The position numbers were made by a program, and so were the translations under genes. DNA of 64,000 nt from SIG607 sp045533195. Its GTDB lineage: Bacteria; Bacillota; Clostridia; Oscillospirales; Acutalibacteraceae. Positions 1-8,025 of the stretch are shown here, piece by piece; positions within the stretch are counted from its first letter, which is position 1, and the number at the start of each line of letters is the position of its first letter. The stretch covers positions 1-64,000 of the forward strand of contig JAZSHI010000007.1 in NCBI GenBank assembly GCA_045533195.1. The letters run 5' to 3'. The notes below the pieces were generated by a model, which saw only the letters and a list, made by a program, of their open reading frames with translations, was not told the DNA's origin and made no database searches.

Positions 1-303
1 AGAAAACAATCCTGTTCCTTGAAACTCTTTTTTTATTTGTATTTCTTCCATCATTAACGAATCGGTATCGCTATTAATATAATACTGAAAATAGCCAACA
101 AGTTCACTTTCAACACACATCAAAACAATTTGGCGTTGCTCTTTTTGTATAGCCGGAATTATATGAGAACTCCAAATTTCAAAATCATCTTCGTACGAAT
201 TGTTTGTTGGAGCAATTATGCTCATATTCGAATGTAAAATTCGAAATATATCGGGAAGCAACTGTTCTATTTGCAATTTATCAGCAAATTTGAACTCAAA
301 CAT
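1..303 (-). CDS. GNAT-family N-acetyltransferase (C-terminus outside window)
   Basis: Partial gene running off the left edge. Reading the minus strand from the ATG at 303 gives about 101 residues beginning MFEFKFADKLQIEQ. The segment VGYFQYYIN followed by MEEIQIKKEFQGTG resembles strand beta4 and the acetyl-CoA-binding motif A of GNAT enzymes, which transfer an acetyl group from acetyl-CoA to an amine. The substrate cannot be told. The start codon overlaps the stop of the upstream four-helix-bundle gene (TAATG), so the two are probably translationally coupled. Only the N-terminal two-thirds is visible, so completeness is unknown. Confidence 0.7.
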   Translation of the reverse strand, partial: MFEFKFADKLQIEQLLPDIFRILHSNMSIIAPTNNSYEDDFEIWSSHIIPAIQKEQRQIVLMCVESELVGYFQYYINSDTDSLMMEEIQIKKEFQGTGLFS

Positions 304-659
304 TATTTGTTATTCTCCTTTGCGGTATTTATGGAAGCAACCAAAATTCGCTTTATTTCTAAACAATCATCAAGTAGTGAACTGCTCATTTTGTCATCAA
401 TATATTTCGACATATAAAGTAATTTAATCCAATATTCTGTTTCAGCAGTTTCTTTTAATGCAATATGCATTTTAGAAATAAAATCAGCCGGACTATGACC
501 GTAATTCGCTTCATTTATGTTTGCACCGATGCTTGTTCCACTACGAATAACTTGCTTTGCTATAGTTAATCCTCTTTTATTTTTTATTAGAAAATCATGC
601 AATTTAACAATTCTTGCTGCAAAAGCGATTGATTTATCAATTAAGATATTTTCTTTCAC
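303..659 (-). CDS. Four helix bundle protein (S23/TIGR02436-like)
   Basis: 118 residues with the family's hallmark pattern: a helix containing KLHDFLIKNKRGLTIAKQ, then RSGTSIGANINEA, then KMHIALKETAETEYWI. This matches the small all-helical proteins first found as 23S rRNA intervening-sequence products; the same fold occurs in bAvd of diversity-generating retroelements. No reverse transcriptase is visible here, so a retroelement role is not supported. The start is GTG at 659 with GGATG about 10 bases upstream. A good sigma-A promoter lies just ahead. First gene of a two-gene operon with the GNAT gene. The molecular function of the family is largely unknown. Confidence 0.75.
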   Translation of the reverse strand: MKENILIDKSIAFAARIVKLHDFLIKNKRGLTIAKQVIRSGTSIGANINEANYGHSPADFISKMHIALKETAETEYWIKLLYMSKYIDDKMSSSLLDDCLEIKRILVASINTAKENNK

Positions 660-679
660 CTGACCACATCCTTTATAAC

Positions 680-708
680 ATTATAGCACAAACTATAAAT
701 CAAGTCAA
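680..708 (-). promoter_or_regulatory. Sigma-A promoter of the four-helix-bundle/GNAT operon
   Basis: On the minus strand TTGACT (703-708) and TATAAT (680-685) are separated by exactly 17 bases, and transcription would start about 15 bases before the GTG start codon. Confidence 0.7.
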
Positions 709-711
709 AAT

Positions 712-816
712 TATTCATTATTCATCAGCGTAAGCGACTTCATTTTTCATTATTCATTCGAAAATCCGTTCTTGTTTAATGAATAATGAATGATGAAAAA
801 TGAATAGTGAATAATA
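712..816. repeat. AT-rich imperfect inverted repeat (ATTCATTATTCAT type)
   Basis: The left half contains ATTATTCATTATTCATCA and CATTTTTCATTATTC. The right half contains their near-complement, TGATGAAAAATG and GAATAGTGAATAAT. The whole segment could fold into one long AT-rich stem. No reading frame is evident. It fills the space between the tRNA terminator and the promoter of the neighbouring gene, and looks like a small dispersed palindromic element. Confidence 0.5.
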
Positions 817-858
817 CAAACGAAAATCCGCCCTCTTACGAGAACGGATTTTCGTTTG
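817..858 (-). terminator. Hairpin downstream of tRNA-Leu
   Basis: Two perfectly complementary 14-base arms (817-830 and 845-858, CAAACGAAAATCCG and its complement) enclose a 14-base loop. It begins at the tRNA CCA end. There is no strong T-run, so it could act in 3' processing as well as termination. Confidence 0.5.
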
Positions 859-943
859 GTGCCGGTGGCCGGACTCGAACCGGCACGGTATCGCTACCGG
901 TGGATTTTGAGTCCACTACGTCTGCCAATTCCATCACACCGGC
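857..943 (-). tRNA. tRNA-Leu (anticodon CAA)
   Basis: The minus strand starts GCCGGTGTGATGG and ends CACCGGCACCA, so the acceptor stem pairs over seven bases and CCA is encoded. The anticodon stem GTGGA/TCCAC holds the seven-base loop CTCAAAA, giving anticodon CAA, which reads UUG leucine codons. A variable arm is present, as expected for a class II tRNA, and the T-loop GTTCGAGTC is canonical. Confidence 0.95.
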
Positions 944-957
944 AAATTTACCTTGAT

Positions 958-986
958 ATTATACACTATCAAGTTTTATTAATCAA
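958..986 (-). promoter_or_regulatory. Promoter of tRNA-Leu
   Basis: On the minus strand TTGATT (981-986) and TATAAT (958-963) are 17 bases apart. The -10 lies 14 bases upstream of the mature 5' end. Confidence 0.7.
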
Positions 987-1040
987 GTGTTTTTTTAAAT
1001 TTTTTCTTTTAAGCTTGTCCAAAGACTGCTTCTGACTAAA

Positions 1041-1082
1041 AAAGCGTCTTTGTGTATGCAAAGGCGCTTTTTGTTTATACTA
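1041..1082 (+). promoter_or_regulatory. Hairpin and possible sporulation-type promoter before gerKA
   Basis: A 12-bp stem (1041-1052 with 1059-1070, one G-U pair) is followed by five T residues, like a terminator, but no plus-strand gene lies upstream in the window. Its six-base loop, TGTATG (1053-1058), together with TATACTA (1076-1082) at 17-bp spacing, resembles the forespore sigma-G consensus (TGAATA and CATACTA). A start from it would leave a very short leader before the ribosome site GGTGAG, so the promoter call is tentative. Confidence 0.35.
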
Positions 1083-1098
1083 AAATTGGTGAGAAAAA

Positions 1099-2574
1099 AT
1101 GGATATAAAATTTTATGAAGGTAAAATGCTCTCTAAAAATCTTAAAGAGAATATAACCTATATAAAAGAAATATTTAAAAATGATGATATTTTACGAACG
1201 AGAGAGCTTACTACTCCCACAGGGGTAAAATGCGCTTTGTTTTTCTTTGACGGTATGGTAAATAATGAGGTGCTCAACGAATCGGTTGTACGTCCGCTGC
1301 TTACATTTAATCGGGAATACCAAGGCTTTAAGGCTCAATTTGCTGTGGAACATATACTTTTTACTGCAGAAACCGGCATTTTTGAAAACCTTACGGATAT
1401 GCTGAGAAGCCTTTTATACGGTGACACCCTTATACTTTTTGAAGGAGACTTTAAAGCGGTCACCGTAAATACTAAGGGTTGGCGCACAAGAGGAATAAGC
1501 GAACCGGGGGATGAAAGGGTTTTACAGGGACCAAGAGAAGGCTTTGACGAAGCGGTAATGCTGAATTTAGCAATGCTCAGAAGAAAGCTGTCCACCCCCG
1601 ACCTAAAGGCAGAATTTGTGCAATCCGGTAGGCGCACCGACACAAGAATGTTTATATGTTATCTTGAATCGGTGGTTAACCGCACCGCTTTAAACGAACT
1701 AAAAAAACGCATTAAGAAAATAGATATCGACTCCATTCTTGATGCAAACTATATAAACGAGCTTATAAACGAAAACCGTTTTTCCATTTTTAAAACAGCG
1801 GGTACTACCGAGCGTCCCGATATTGTAGCGGCAAGACTACTGGAAGGCAGGGTTGCTCTTTTTATTGACGGCACACCCGTTATACTCACCCTTCCCTATC
1901 TTTTCAGCGAAAATTTTCAAAGCGATGACGACTATTATCAGAACTATACCGTTGCTTTTATAGGCAGAATAATGCGGTATATCAGCTTTATTTTAGCCAT
2001 TAGTATTCCGTCGGTTTTTTTAGCCCTTATAAGTCATCACAAACAGCTTATTCCGACCTCTCTTTATCTTACCATTTCAGCTTCACGAAACAGTCTTCCC
2101 TTCCCGTCTGTGCTGGAATGTCTATTGCTAATTTTAATATTTGAATTACTCAGAGAAACAGGACTTAGAGTTCCGCAAAGTATGGGCAGTGCCCTTTCTA
2201 TTGTCGGCGGTCTTGTAATCGGTCAGGCATCTGTCGAAGCTAAAATAGTCAGCGCTCCTATGCTTATAGCGGTGGCGGCAGGCGGCATTGCAGGTCTTAT
2301 GGTACAAAAGCTTAAAGGGGCAGTTTTTTACAGCAGAATAATTCTTGTCCTGCTTTGCTATTTTTTCGGTCTTACTGGATATTTTGTAGGCATTACGGCA
2401 CTTTTCACAATAATATTTTCCCTTAATTCCTTTGGTACCGATTACACCGCTTCATTAAATGAATTTTCCCTTCAAAGCCTTAAAGACACCGTATTTCGAG
2501 CGCCTTGGTTTAAAATGAAGACAAGACCTAATTCGCTGAGTACCAACAATATAAGACAAAGGGGCAAAAAATGA
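1099..2574 (+). CDS. gerKA: GerA-family spore germination protein, A subunit
   Basis: 491 residues, normal length for the family. GerA-type A subunits sit in the spore inner membrane and, with B and C subunits, form nutrient-gated receptors that trigger germination. The first ~285 residues form the soluble N-terminal domain. The remainder has several membrane segments, including the conserved FPSVLE region (about residue 345) and RVPQSMGSALSIVGGLVIGQ. It is first in a three-gene operon and overlaps the next gene by four bases (ATGA). Gene order A-C-B matches the gerK operon of Bacillus subtilis, hence the symbol; the germinant cannot be deduced. Confidence 0.92.
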   Translation: MDIKFYEGKMLSKNLKENITYIKEIFKNDDILRTRELTTPTGVKCALFFFDGMVNNEVLNESVVRPLLTFNREYQGFKAQFAVEHILFTAETGIFENLTDMLRSLLYGDTLILFEGDFKAVTVNTKGWRTRGISEPGDERVLQGPREGFDEAVMLNLAMLRRKLSTPDLKAEFVQSGRRTDTRMFICYLESVVNRTALNELKKRIKKIDIDSILDANYINELINENRFSIFKTAGTTERPDIVAARLLEGRVALFIDGTPVILTLPYLFSENFQSDDDYYQNYTVAFIGRIMRYISFILAISIPSVFLALISHHKQLIPTSLYLTISASRNSLPFPSVLECLLLILIFELLRETGLRVPQSMGSALSIVGGLVIGQASVEAKIVSAPMLIAVAAGGIAGLMVQKLKGAVFYSRIILVLLCYFFGLTGYFVGITALFTIIFSLNSFGTDYTASLNEFSLQSLKDTVFRAPWFKMKTRPNSLSTNNIRQRGKK

Positions 2575-3149
2575 GATTTTTAAAAATTCTTTCCGCGCTG
2601 CTGATAGTGTTATCCCTTTCTTCCTGCGCTTCCCTTACCGAAATGCGAGAGGTGGAGGATGCGGTGCTGGTTTGCGCTCTGGCCTTTGACAGAAGCGGCG
2701 AGCTTATAAAAATGTCAGCCGAAATAGCCTTTAAAAGTGATGAAACGACAGTTTTTACCGCAACAGGTGAAAATGCAGAAGAGTGCATAAAGGCAATAGA
2801 AAAAAACATTCCCGAAAAGCTTATTTTTTCTCATTGCGGCGCTGTGGTTTTAGGACAAAGCCTTACACACAAGACCTCTAAAACCATACTGGATTATCTT
2901 TTTATAAAGGAAGATTTTCCCCTTAACAGTTACGTTGTTTCCGCCGACAATGCACAAAATATTTTAAACTGTGAAATGCCGTCGAAAGAGCCTGTCGGCT
3001 ACTGCTTATCAGAGTTACTGTCAGAAAAAAGCGAAGACACCGACAGCCGCATTTTTTCTCTTTATAAAAAAGATGAAAAGCTTCTTCCCTGCTTTACTTC
3101 AGAGGGAAAAGCCTTAAAAAGAGAGGAACAAAAATGGAAAATAAATTAA
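2571..3149 (+). CDS. gerKC: Truncated GerC-type germination lipoprotein
   Basis: 192 residues with an N-terminal lipoprotein signal and lipobox LSSC (Cys19). The following segment (MREVEDAVLVCALAFDRSG, then IFSHCGAVVLGQSL) is typical of the first domain of Ger(x)C proteins. Family members are usually about 370-400 residues with three domains, so the C-terminal half is missing. There is no frameshifted remainder: the start of gerKB lies inside the 3' end of this gene (16-base overlap) and the permease follows directly. In known receptors the C subunit is required. This may be a one-domain variant or a decayed subunit. Confidence 0.8.
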   Translation: MRFLKILSALLIVLSLSSCASLTEMREVEDAVLVCALAFDRSGELIKMSAEIAFKSDETTVFTATGENAEECIKAIEKNIPEKLIFSHCGAVVLGQSLTHKTSKTILDYLFIKEDFPLNSYVVSADNAQNILNCEMPSKEPVGYCLSELLSEKSEDTDSRIFSLYKKDEKLLPCFTSEGKALKREEQKWKIN

Positions 3150-4123
3150 AGCATAATTTTTCGTATATTTGTCTATACTCCTTGTTTTTTATCGGCAATA
3201 CCGTTATAAATCTCCCCTTCAAAGAATATACAAGGGGAAGTATATTCGGCTTTATTATTGCTTTTTTGTTAGGATTTTTAGTGATTTTAAGACTTAAATC
3301 CATTGAATTTACAGAAAAAAGCACTATTGTTTCAAAAGTCATTTATCTCTTTTTATGCCTATATGCTCTGCTTTGCGGTATAGTAACCTTAAGAAATTTT
3401 GTTACCTTCAGCGACAGAATTATACTGCCTGAAATCAGTAGTTTTTTCCCTACCCTTTTGTTTTTACTTTTAATATGGTTTCTTTGCCGTCAAAACGAAA
3501 AGGTTATTTTAAAGCTCAGTTTTATAAGTCTTACTGTTATAGTCTTTTTGGTAGTACTCCTTTTTCTTTTTTCCATAAAATTTCTTTCCTTTGATTTTTT
3601 AACACAAAATTTGCCGACCATTAAGGAAATTGGTTATCAGACTCTTGCCTATTTTTCTATGAGCTTTATTCAAGGTATTATAATCTTCGGTTTTGTAAGA
3701 AAAGCCCACACTTCATATGTGGGCGGATATATTATTGCAGGTTTTGTTCTATTTTTAACCCTTGTGCAATGCATCGGCACATTCGGTTTTTCCTCCCTTT
3801 CAAACCTAATGACTCCTTATTCCTCGGCGGTGGGAATAATAACCTTTGGGGATAAGTTTAGCCGTCTTGAAGGCTTTTCATACTTCATCTACTTTGCTAC
3901 AACACTTATAAAAACAGTTATTTCGCTGAAAGCGGCAAAAAACTTTTTTTGTGTTTCTTTTAAAAAAGCAGAAAATTTCTTCTTCCCCGCCGTATTAATA
4001 ATTTATCTTTTAATCAGCGTTTTAACTAATATATTTACTAACCTGCCATTTATAATTATTGCGCCTTTTTTAACAGCCCCGCCGATTATTTTTCTTTTAT
4101 TACCAAAAAAGCTTTATTCATAG
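3134..4123 (+). CDS. gerKB: GerA-family spore germination protein, B subunit (permease-like)
   Basis: 329 residues, almost entirely hydrophobic with about ten predicted membrane segments, of the APC-superfamily type seen in GerAB/GerKB. It starts with a short hydrophilic leader and then the strand-helix pattern YICLYSLFFIGNTVINLPF. It is the likely germinant-binding subunit of the receptor with GerKA. Slightly shorter than usual B subunits (about 365). It overlaps gerKC at the 5' end and shares ten bases with the convergent gene on the other strand at its 3' end, leaving no room for an intergenic terminator. Confidence 0.88.
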   Translation: MENKLKHNFSYICLYSLFFIGNTVINLPFKEYTRGSIFGFIIAFLLGFLVILRLKSIEFTEKSTIVSKVIYLFLCLYALLCGIVTLRNFVTFSDRIILPEISSFFPTLLFLLLIWFLCRQNEKVILKLSFISLTVIVFLVVLLFLFSIKFLSFDFLTQNLPTIKEIGYQTLAYFSMSFIQGIIIFGFVRKAHTSYVGGYIIAGFVLFLTLVQCIGTFGFSSLSNLMTPYSSAVGIITFGDKFSRLEGFSYFIYFATTLIKTVISLKAAKNFFCVSFKKAENFFFPAVLIIYLLISVLTNIFTNLPFIIIAPFLTAPPIIFLLLPKKLYS

Positions 4124-5463
4124 CTTAAGTCGTATTCCCTTGCAATATTAAACCATGTAATCGGGCCTACACTGCCTGAAACAGGAATAGAATAAAGCCT
4201 TTGGAATACCCTTACTGCATTTGCGGTAGCGGGGCCGTAAATACCGTCAACCGCAACTGCGGGAACCTCGGGAATTATGGTTGAAATACGGGCTAAATAG
4301 GTCTGCAAATCACGAACGTTTTCTCCCCTCATTCCCTCACTCAGCACATATCCGGGATAAAGCTTAGCCTTTTGCCCTGAATAATTTTCGGGGAGATTAT
4401 TTCTTATATCGTCATATACTTCTCGTATTTTATCCCACGTCTGTCTATCAACCACACCCGTAGGATTAAGACCATAAAAGCGTTGAAAGGTTGAAACTGC
4501 ATTTACGGTATCCTCGCCGTAAGTTCCATCTATAGCAAAATTATTTAGGCTTTGGTTAAAATAAGCAATAACATTAAGATAATACTGAATAACCCTTACC
4601 TCGTCTCCGCTGCTTCCAAGAGTAAGCTCCTCGGAATAGGGCAGACTTGCTTCCTCTTCGGTTATGCCTATAGCATCAAGTTCGCTAAGTCTTCTTACTC
4701 CCACAAATATTCTCTTGATTTTATACCATGTAGATTTATCCACTACCCCCGTTTCATCAAGAAAAAATACCTGCTGAAAGGTTTTGACCGCTTCTTCGGT
4801 ACGAACATCAAAAATACCGTTAGGCGAGGAAATTTTCGGTATAGCGGGATAATTATTGCTTATAGCATTAAGCTGAGTCTGAATAATACGCACGTCATTT
4901 CCCGAATCGCCCACCTTAAGCGGTGTGCCGGGATAAGATTCATCTACGTCTGCAATGGGAGCATTTTCAATAATATTTATATCGTTTCCATAATAATTGG
5001 TTAGAATTTCATAAGGGGTAAGACCGCTCTCGGCAAGGGAGACGGTGCCCCATTGAGAAAGTCCGTCACAGGTAGAAGTAGTTCCGTTACAAAACTGAGT
5101 AAAGAAGGGCTGAACGCTTCCGTCCTCTGCTACGTAATCGTTAAAAATATCATCAACTATTGCGCTTATGTTTTCAAATACTGCCCTGTCCTTAACATAA
5201 GCCTGATCAAACTGGGTTGAATTGGTAATATCAAAATCATAGCCCCTGCTTTTGTACCACTCGGTATAAACTCTGTTAAGGGCAAAGGTTATAATCGCAT
5301 AAATATTGGCTCTCAGGGCATTTTCTGGCCAAGTAGGGTATATTTCGCTTGATGCTACATTTTTTATATAGTCGGTAAAGGGAACAGTTATGTTTTCGGC
5401 ATTACTGCTAGGAGCTCCCAGATGAACGGTAATATCGGTAGGAATAACGGGATTAAGCGGCAT
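4114..5463 (-). CDS. SpoIID-like domain protein with three peptidoglycan-binding domains
   Basis: 449 residues. Residues ~20-165 resemble the SpoIID/LytB amidase-enhancer fold: ALRANIYAIITFALNRVY, FDITNSTQFDQAYV, and GLSQWGTVSLAESG ending in the EIL..YYG helix. Three PG_binding_1 repeats follow, each opening with G(D/S/M)xG(N/D/E)xVRxxQ (about residues 185-245, 283-345, 373-440). No signal peptide is seen. SpoIID-type enzymes cut peptidoglycan strands lacking stem peptides, so a role in cortex or spore wall is plausible, but the catalytic Glu was not located. Operon with the gene upstream; converges on the germination operon. Confidence 0.75.
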   Translation of the reverse strand: MPLNPVIPTDITVHLGAPSSNAENITVPFTDYIKNVASSEIYPTWPENALRANIYAIITFALNRVYTEWYKSRGYDFDITNSTQFDQAYVKDRAVFENISAIVDDIFNDYVAEDGSVQPFFTQFCNGTTSTCDGLSQWGTVSLAESGLTPYEILTNYYGNDINIIENAPIADVDESYPGTPLKVGDSGNDVRIIQTQLNAISNNYPAIPKISSPNGIFDVRTEEAVKTFQQVFFLDETGVVDKSTWYKIKRIFVGVRRLSELDAIGITEEEASLPYSEELTLGSSGDEVRVIQYYLNVIAYFNQSLNNFAIDGTYGEDTVNAVSTFQRFYGLNPTGVVDRQTWDKIREVYDDIRNNLPENYSGQKAKLYPGYVLSEGMRGENVRDLQTYLARISTIIPEVPAVAVDGIYGPATANAVRVFQRLYSIPVSGSVGPITWFNIAREYDLSYE

Positions 5464-5478
5464 AAATTTCTCTCCTTT

Positions 5479-5964
5479 TTAAAGATTATAGGGTTGCTCT
5501 TCGGTGTCTGACATAGGTTGATTTTCGCCGCCTGATGCCCATTTCCATAAAAGATTTACCGTCTGAATGGAAACAACCGAGTCAAATACGGGAACCTCTT
5601 TCAAGGCAAAATCTATAAAATTTTCCGCTGATACACTTACGTCGTAAAGTCCGTAAACTATTTTTTCACCCGACGGCGAAAGGGTTTCGCTCTTTAAGGG
5701 CGCGGGAAGCTCTATTATTTTAGTTTTTCCGCTTATGTCGGTCAGTTCATTAGCAACCCTCTCCCCCGTAGCGCTGTCGGTCACAGTGACGGTTGCGTTT
5801 TTAAGCGGACGGTTTTGCGCCTCATTCACCACTATAATAAGACCGCCCTTGCCAAGATTCTCTAAAGGCTTACTCACTTCCTCCGCTTCGCTGACAACAG
5901 GCTTTGCCCTTATATTCATTTCCCTCATTTCCTTTATGTATTCTTCAACAGTTTTATTTTGCAT
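5479..5964 (-). CDS. Carboxypeptidase-regulatory-like (beta-sandwich) domain protein
   Basis: 161 residues from the ATG at 5964, chosen because GGAGGCG lies eight bases upstream; a longer frame from 6003 has no ribosome site. The N-terminus (KTVEEYIKEMREM) is a charged helix. Residues ~40-140 resemble a CarboxypepD_reg/CNA-B-like sandwich: GLIIVVNEAQNRPLKNATVTV, then YDVSVSAENFIDF. No signal peptide or membrane segment. It lies 15 bases upstream of the SpoIID-like gene and is probably its partner. No catalytic residues are recognisable; a structural spore-coat or cortex role is only a guess from context. Confidence 0.6.
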   Translation of the reverse strand: MQNKTVEEYIKEMREMNIRAKPVVSEAEEVSKPLENLGKGGLIIVVNEAQNRPLKNATVTVTDSATGERVANELTDISGKTKIIELPAPLKSETLSPSGEKIVYGLYDVSVSAENFIDFALKEVPVFDSVVSIQTVNLLWKWASGGENQPMSDTEEQPYNL

Positions 5965-5991
5965 ACACTCGCCTCCGCTTTCAGTATATGC

Positions 5992-6025
5992 AAAAAAAGA
6001 CACGGGCGTGTTTGTCCGTGTCTTT
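5992..6025 (-). terminator. Terminator of the CapD-like gene
   Basis: Ten-base perfect arms (5996-6005 and 6016-6025, AAAGACACGG and complement) with seven T residues following on the minus strand, just after the stop codon at 6030. Confidence 0.85.
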
Positions 6026-6029
6026 AAAA

Positions 6030-7919
6030 TTACTTTTTAATTTTATAGGTTGGTACGAATTTTTTTACCCAGTCGCGAATATCTTCGCTGTCATCATAAA
6101 TATCTTCTTTATGCTCGTCAAGAGATGCAAGAAATTCGTCTTCATCAAAATCAATAGGCTGACCGATAAAGATAAGTCGGTTTTCGGTTTGAGTAAGACC
6201 TTCTTCGCTCATAAGAAGTTCTTCATACTTCTTTTCTCCCGGTCTGAGTCCCGTAAACTTAATATCAATATCAACATAAGGGGTAAAGCCCGAAAGACTT
6301 ATAAGATTTTCGGCAAGGTCTAAGATTTTAACCGGCTCACCCATATCAAGTACGAATATTTCGCCGCCCTTTGCACTTGCTCCCGCCTTAAGTACCAAAG
6401 ACACCGCTTCGGGAATTGTCATAAAGTATCTTATTATACCGGGGTCGGTAACGGTTACGGGGCCACCCTCTGCTATCTGCTTTTTAAAGAGAGGCACAAC
6501 ACTTCCGTTACTGCCAAGCACGTTACCGAAACGCACCGCAACAAAATCGGTATTACTTTTTTTATTATAGGCTTGTACAACCATTTCGCACATTCTTTTT
6601 GAAGCGCCCATAATATTAGTGGGATTAACAGCTTTATCGGTAGATATAAGCACAAAGCGTTCTACACCGTATTTATCTGCGGCACGTACTGTTTTAAGTG
6701 TGCCGAATACGTTATTCTTAATAGCTTCGTTAGGGCTGTCCTCCATTAAAGGAACGTGTTTATGAGCAGCAGCGTGATATACAACCTGAGGGTGAAAATC
6801 CCTGAAGATTTGTTCCATTCTTCTTGTGTCACGTACACTGCCTATTCTTGTTTCCAAATTCAGTTCGGGATAGGTGCGTTTAAGTTCATTCTGGATATCG
6901 TAAGCATTATTTTCGTATATATCGAAAATAACAAGTAATTTAGGCTTATTTGCGGCAATTTGTCGGCAAAGCTCACTTCCTATTGAACCGCCGCCGCCTG
7001 TTACAAGAACAGTCTTTCCTGCAACGTAACCCGATACATCTTCGGTTTCAAGCTTAATAGGCTCTCTGCCCAAAAGGTCTTCTATTTCAACGTCACGCAC
7101 ACTTTTAGCAGAAATACCTTCTTCCTTTTCTATCTGATACACAGCGGGAAGGGTTTTTAAAACACATCCTGTTTTCTGACAAATTTTAAGAATTTTTGAT
7201 TTTTCTTCAGACGGACAAGACGGAATTGCAAAAATTATAATATCAATATTTTTTTCCTTTGCCAGTCTTATAATATCTGCTCTCGTACCCATTACAGGAA
7301 CGTTATTCACAAGCATACCAATTTTACTTTCATCATCATCAATAAGGCAAATGGGGGTTGCGCCGCCGTAGTATGCGCTTTCGTGAATATTATTGAGAAT
7401 AAGGGAAGCGCCGTCACCGGCTCCTATTATCATAATATTTCCGTTTACTTTACTCTTTGTCTGTTTCTTTTTTCTATGATTAACGCGAAGTATAAAACGC
7501 ATTGCAAAGCGTCCCAAAATAATAAACGCAGAAGTAAAAAAAGGAGCAGAAATATATACTGAACGCGGAAATACTGCTACTATTCCTCCGTCCTTCATAT
7601 AAAGCGTAATAACAAAAAGAATCGCATAGGCAAAGGCGGAAGAAATAAAGCAAGAAACAGCCACTACACCGATTTCACGAAGTCCTGCATAATGCCATAT
7701 TATACGATACATTTTCATAACAAGGAAAACTGCTATAAATACCGCTACTACAAAGGGAAGAGCTACTAACACACCATTGGCTACCTGGGGATTTTTGGAA
7801 AAGTATAACGGTAAGGAATCCATTCTCAAATATAGCGCAAACAAAAAAGAGAACGCTACCGTAATAATATCAACTAAAATAAAAATAAAAATTTTAAAAT
7901 TCTTTTTAAAATTATTCAA
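6030..7919 (-). CDS. Membrane-bound nucleotide-sugar 4,6-dehydratase (CapD/PglF/WbpM family)
   Basis: 629 residues from the TTG at 7919. The frame also opens at a GTG at 7961, but that codon lies between the -35 and -10 of a good promoter, so it cannot be in the transcript. Four N-terminal membrane helices (to ~140), a first nucleotide-binding domain (~160-280), then an extended SDR domain with GGGGSIGSELCRQ and the STDKAV...MGASKR catalytic region. As in PglF-type enzymes, Met stands where classical SDRs have Tyr. Family members convert UDP-GlcNAc to the 4-keto-6-deoxy sugar for surface glycans. Monocistronic. Confidence 0.88.
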   Translation of the reverse strand: MNNFKKNFKIFIFILVDIITVAFSFLFALYLRMDSLPLYFSKNPQVANGVLVALPFVVAVFIAVFLVMKMYRIIWHYAGLREIGVVAVSCFISSAFAYAILFVITLYMKDGGIVAVFPRSVYISAPFFTSAFIILGRFAMRFILRVNHRKKKQTKSKVNGNIMIIGAGDGASLILNNIHESAYYGGATPICLIDDDESKIGMLVNNVPVMGTRADIIRLAKEKNIDIIIFAIPSCPSEEKSKILKICQKTGCVLKTLPAVYQIEKEEGISAKSVRDVEIEDLLGREPIKLETEDVSGYVAGKTVLVTGGGGSIGSELCRQIAANKPKLLVIFDIYENNAYDIQNELKRTYPELNLETRIGSVRDTRRMEQIFRDFHPQVVYHAAAHKHVPLMEDSPNEAIKNNVFGTLKTVRAADKYGVERFVLISTDKAVNPTNIMGASKRMCEMVVQAYNKKSNTDFVAVRFGNVLGSNGSVVPLFKKQIAEGGPVTVTDPGIIRYFMTIPEAVSLVLKAGASAKGGEIFVLDMGEPVKILDLAENLISLSGFTPYVDIDIKFTGLRPGEKKYEELLMSEEGLTQTENRLIFIGQPIDFDEDEFLASLDEHKEDIYDDSEDIRDWVKKFVPTYKIKK

Positions 7920-7951
7920 AATACCCTCTCCCAAACTATTTGTTCTTTTGT

Positions 7952-7980
7952 ATAATAACACAATTTTTAAAATTTTTCAA
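7952..7980 (-). promoter_or_regulatory. Sigma-A promoter of the CapD-like gene
   Basis: Minus strand TTGAAA (7975-7980), 17 bases, TATTAT (7952-7957). Its position downstream of the GTG at 7961 supports the TTG start at 7919. Confidence 0.65.
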
Positions 7981-7986
7981 CTATAA

Positions 7987-8024
7987 AAAATACTGCAATA
8001 TCGCATAAGATATTGCAGTATTTT
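7987..8024 (-). terminator. Terminator of the ABC exporter operon
   Basis: Perfect 16-bp stem (7987-8002 with 8009-8024) and six-base loop, followed on the minus strand by a run of T residues. It sits directly after the stop codon at 8026. Confidence 0.9.
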
Positions 8025-8025
8025 C

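Noticed and set aside
303..659. Diversity-generating retroelement accessory protein
   Set aside because: The fold is shared with bAvd, but no reverse transcriptase or template/variable repeat pair is visible in the window.
2571..3149. Frameshift hiding the rest of GerKC
   Set aside because: The sequence after the stop in all plus frames is the start and first membrane helices of GerKB; no missing GerC domains are found.
7920..7961. GTG start at 7961 for the CapD-like gene
   Set aside because: That codon lies between the -35 and -10 of the gene's own promoter, so it would not be transcribed.
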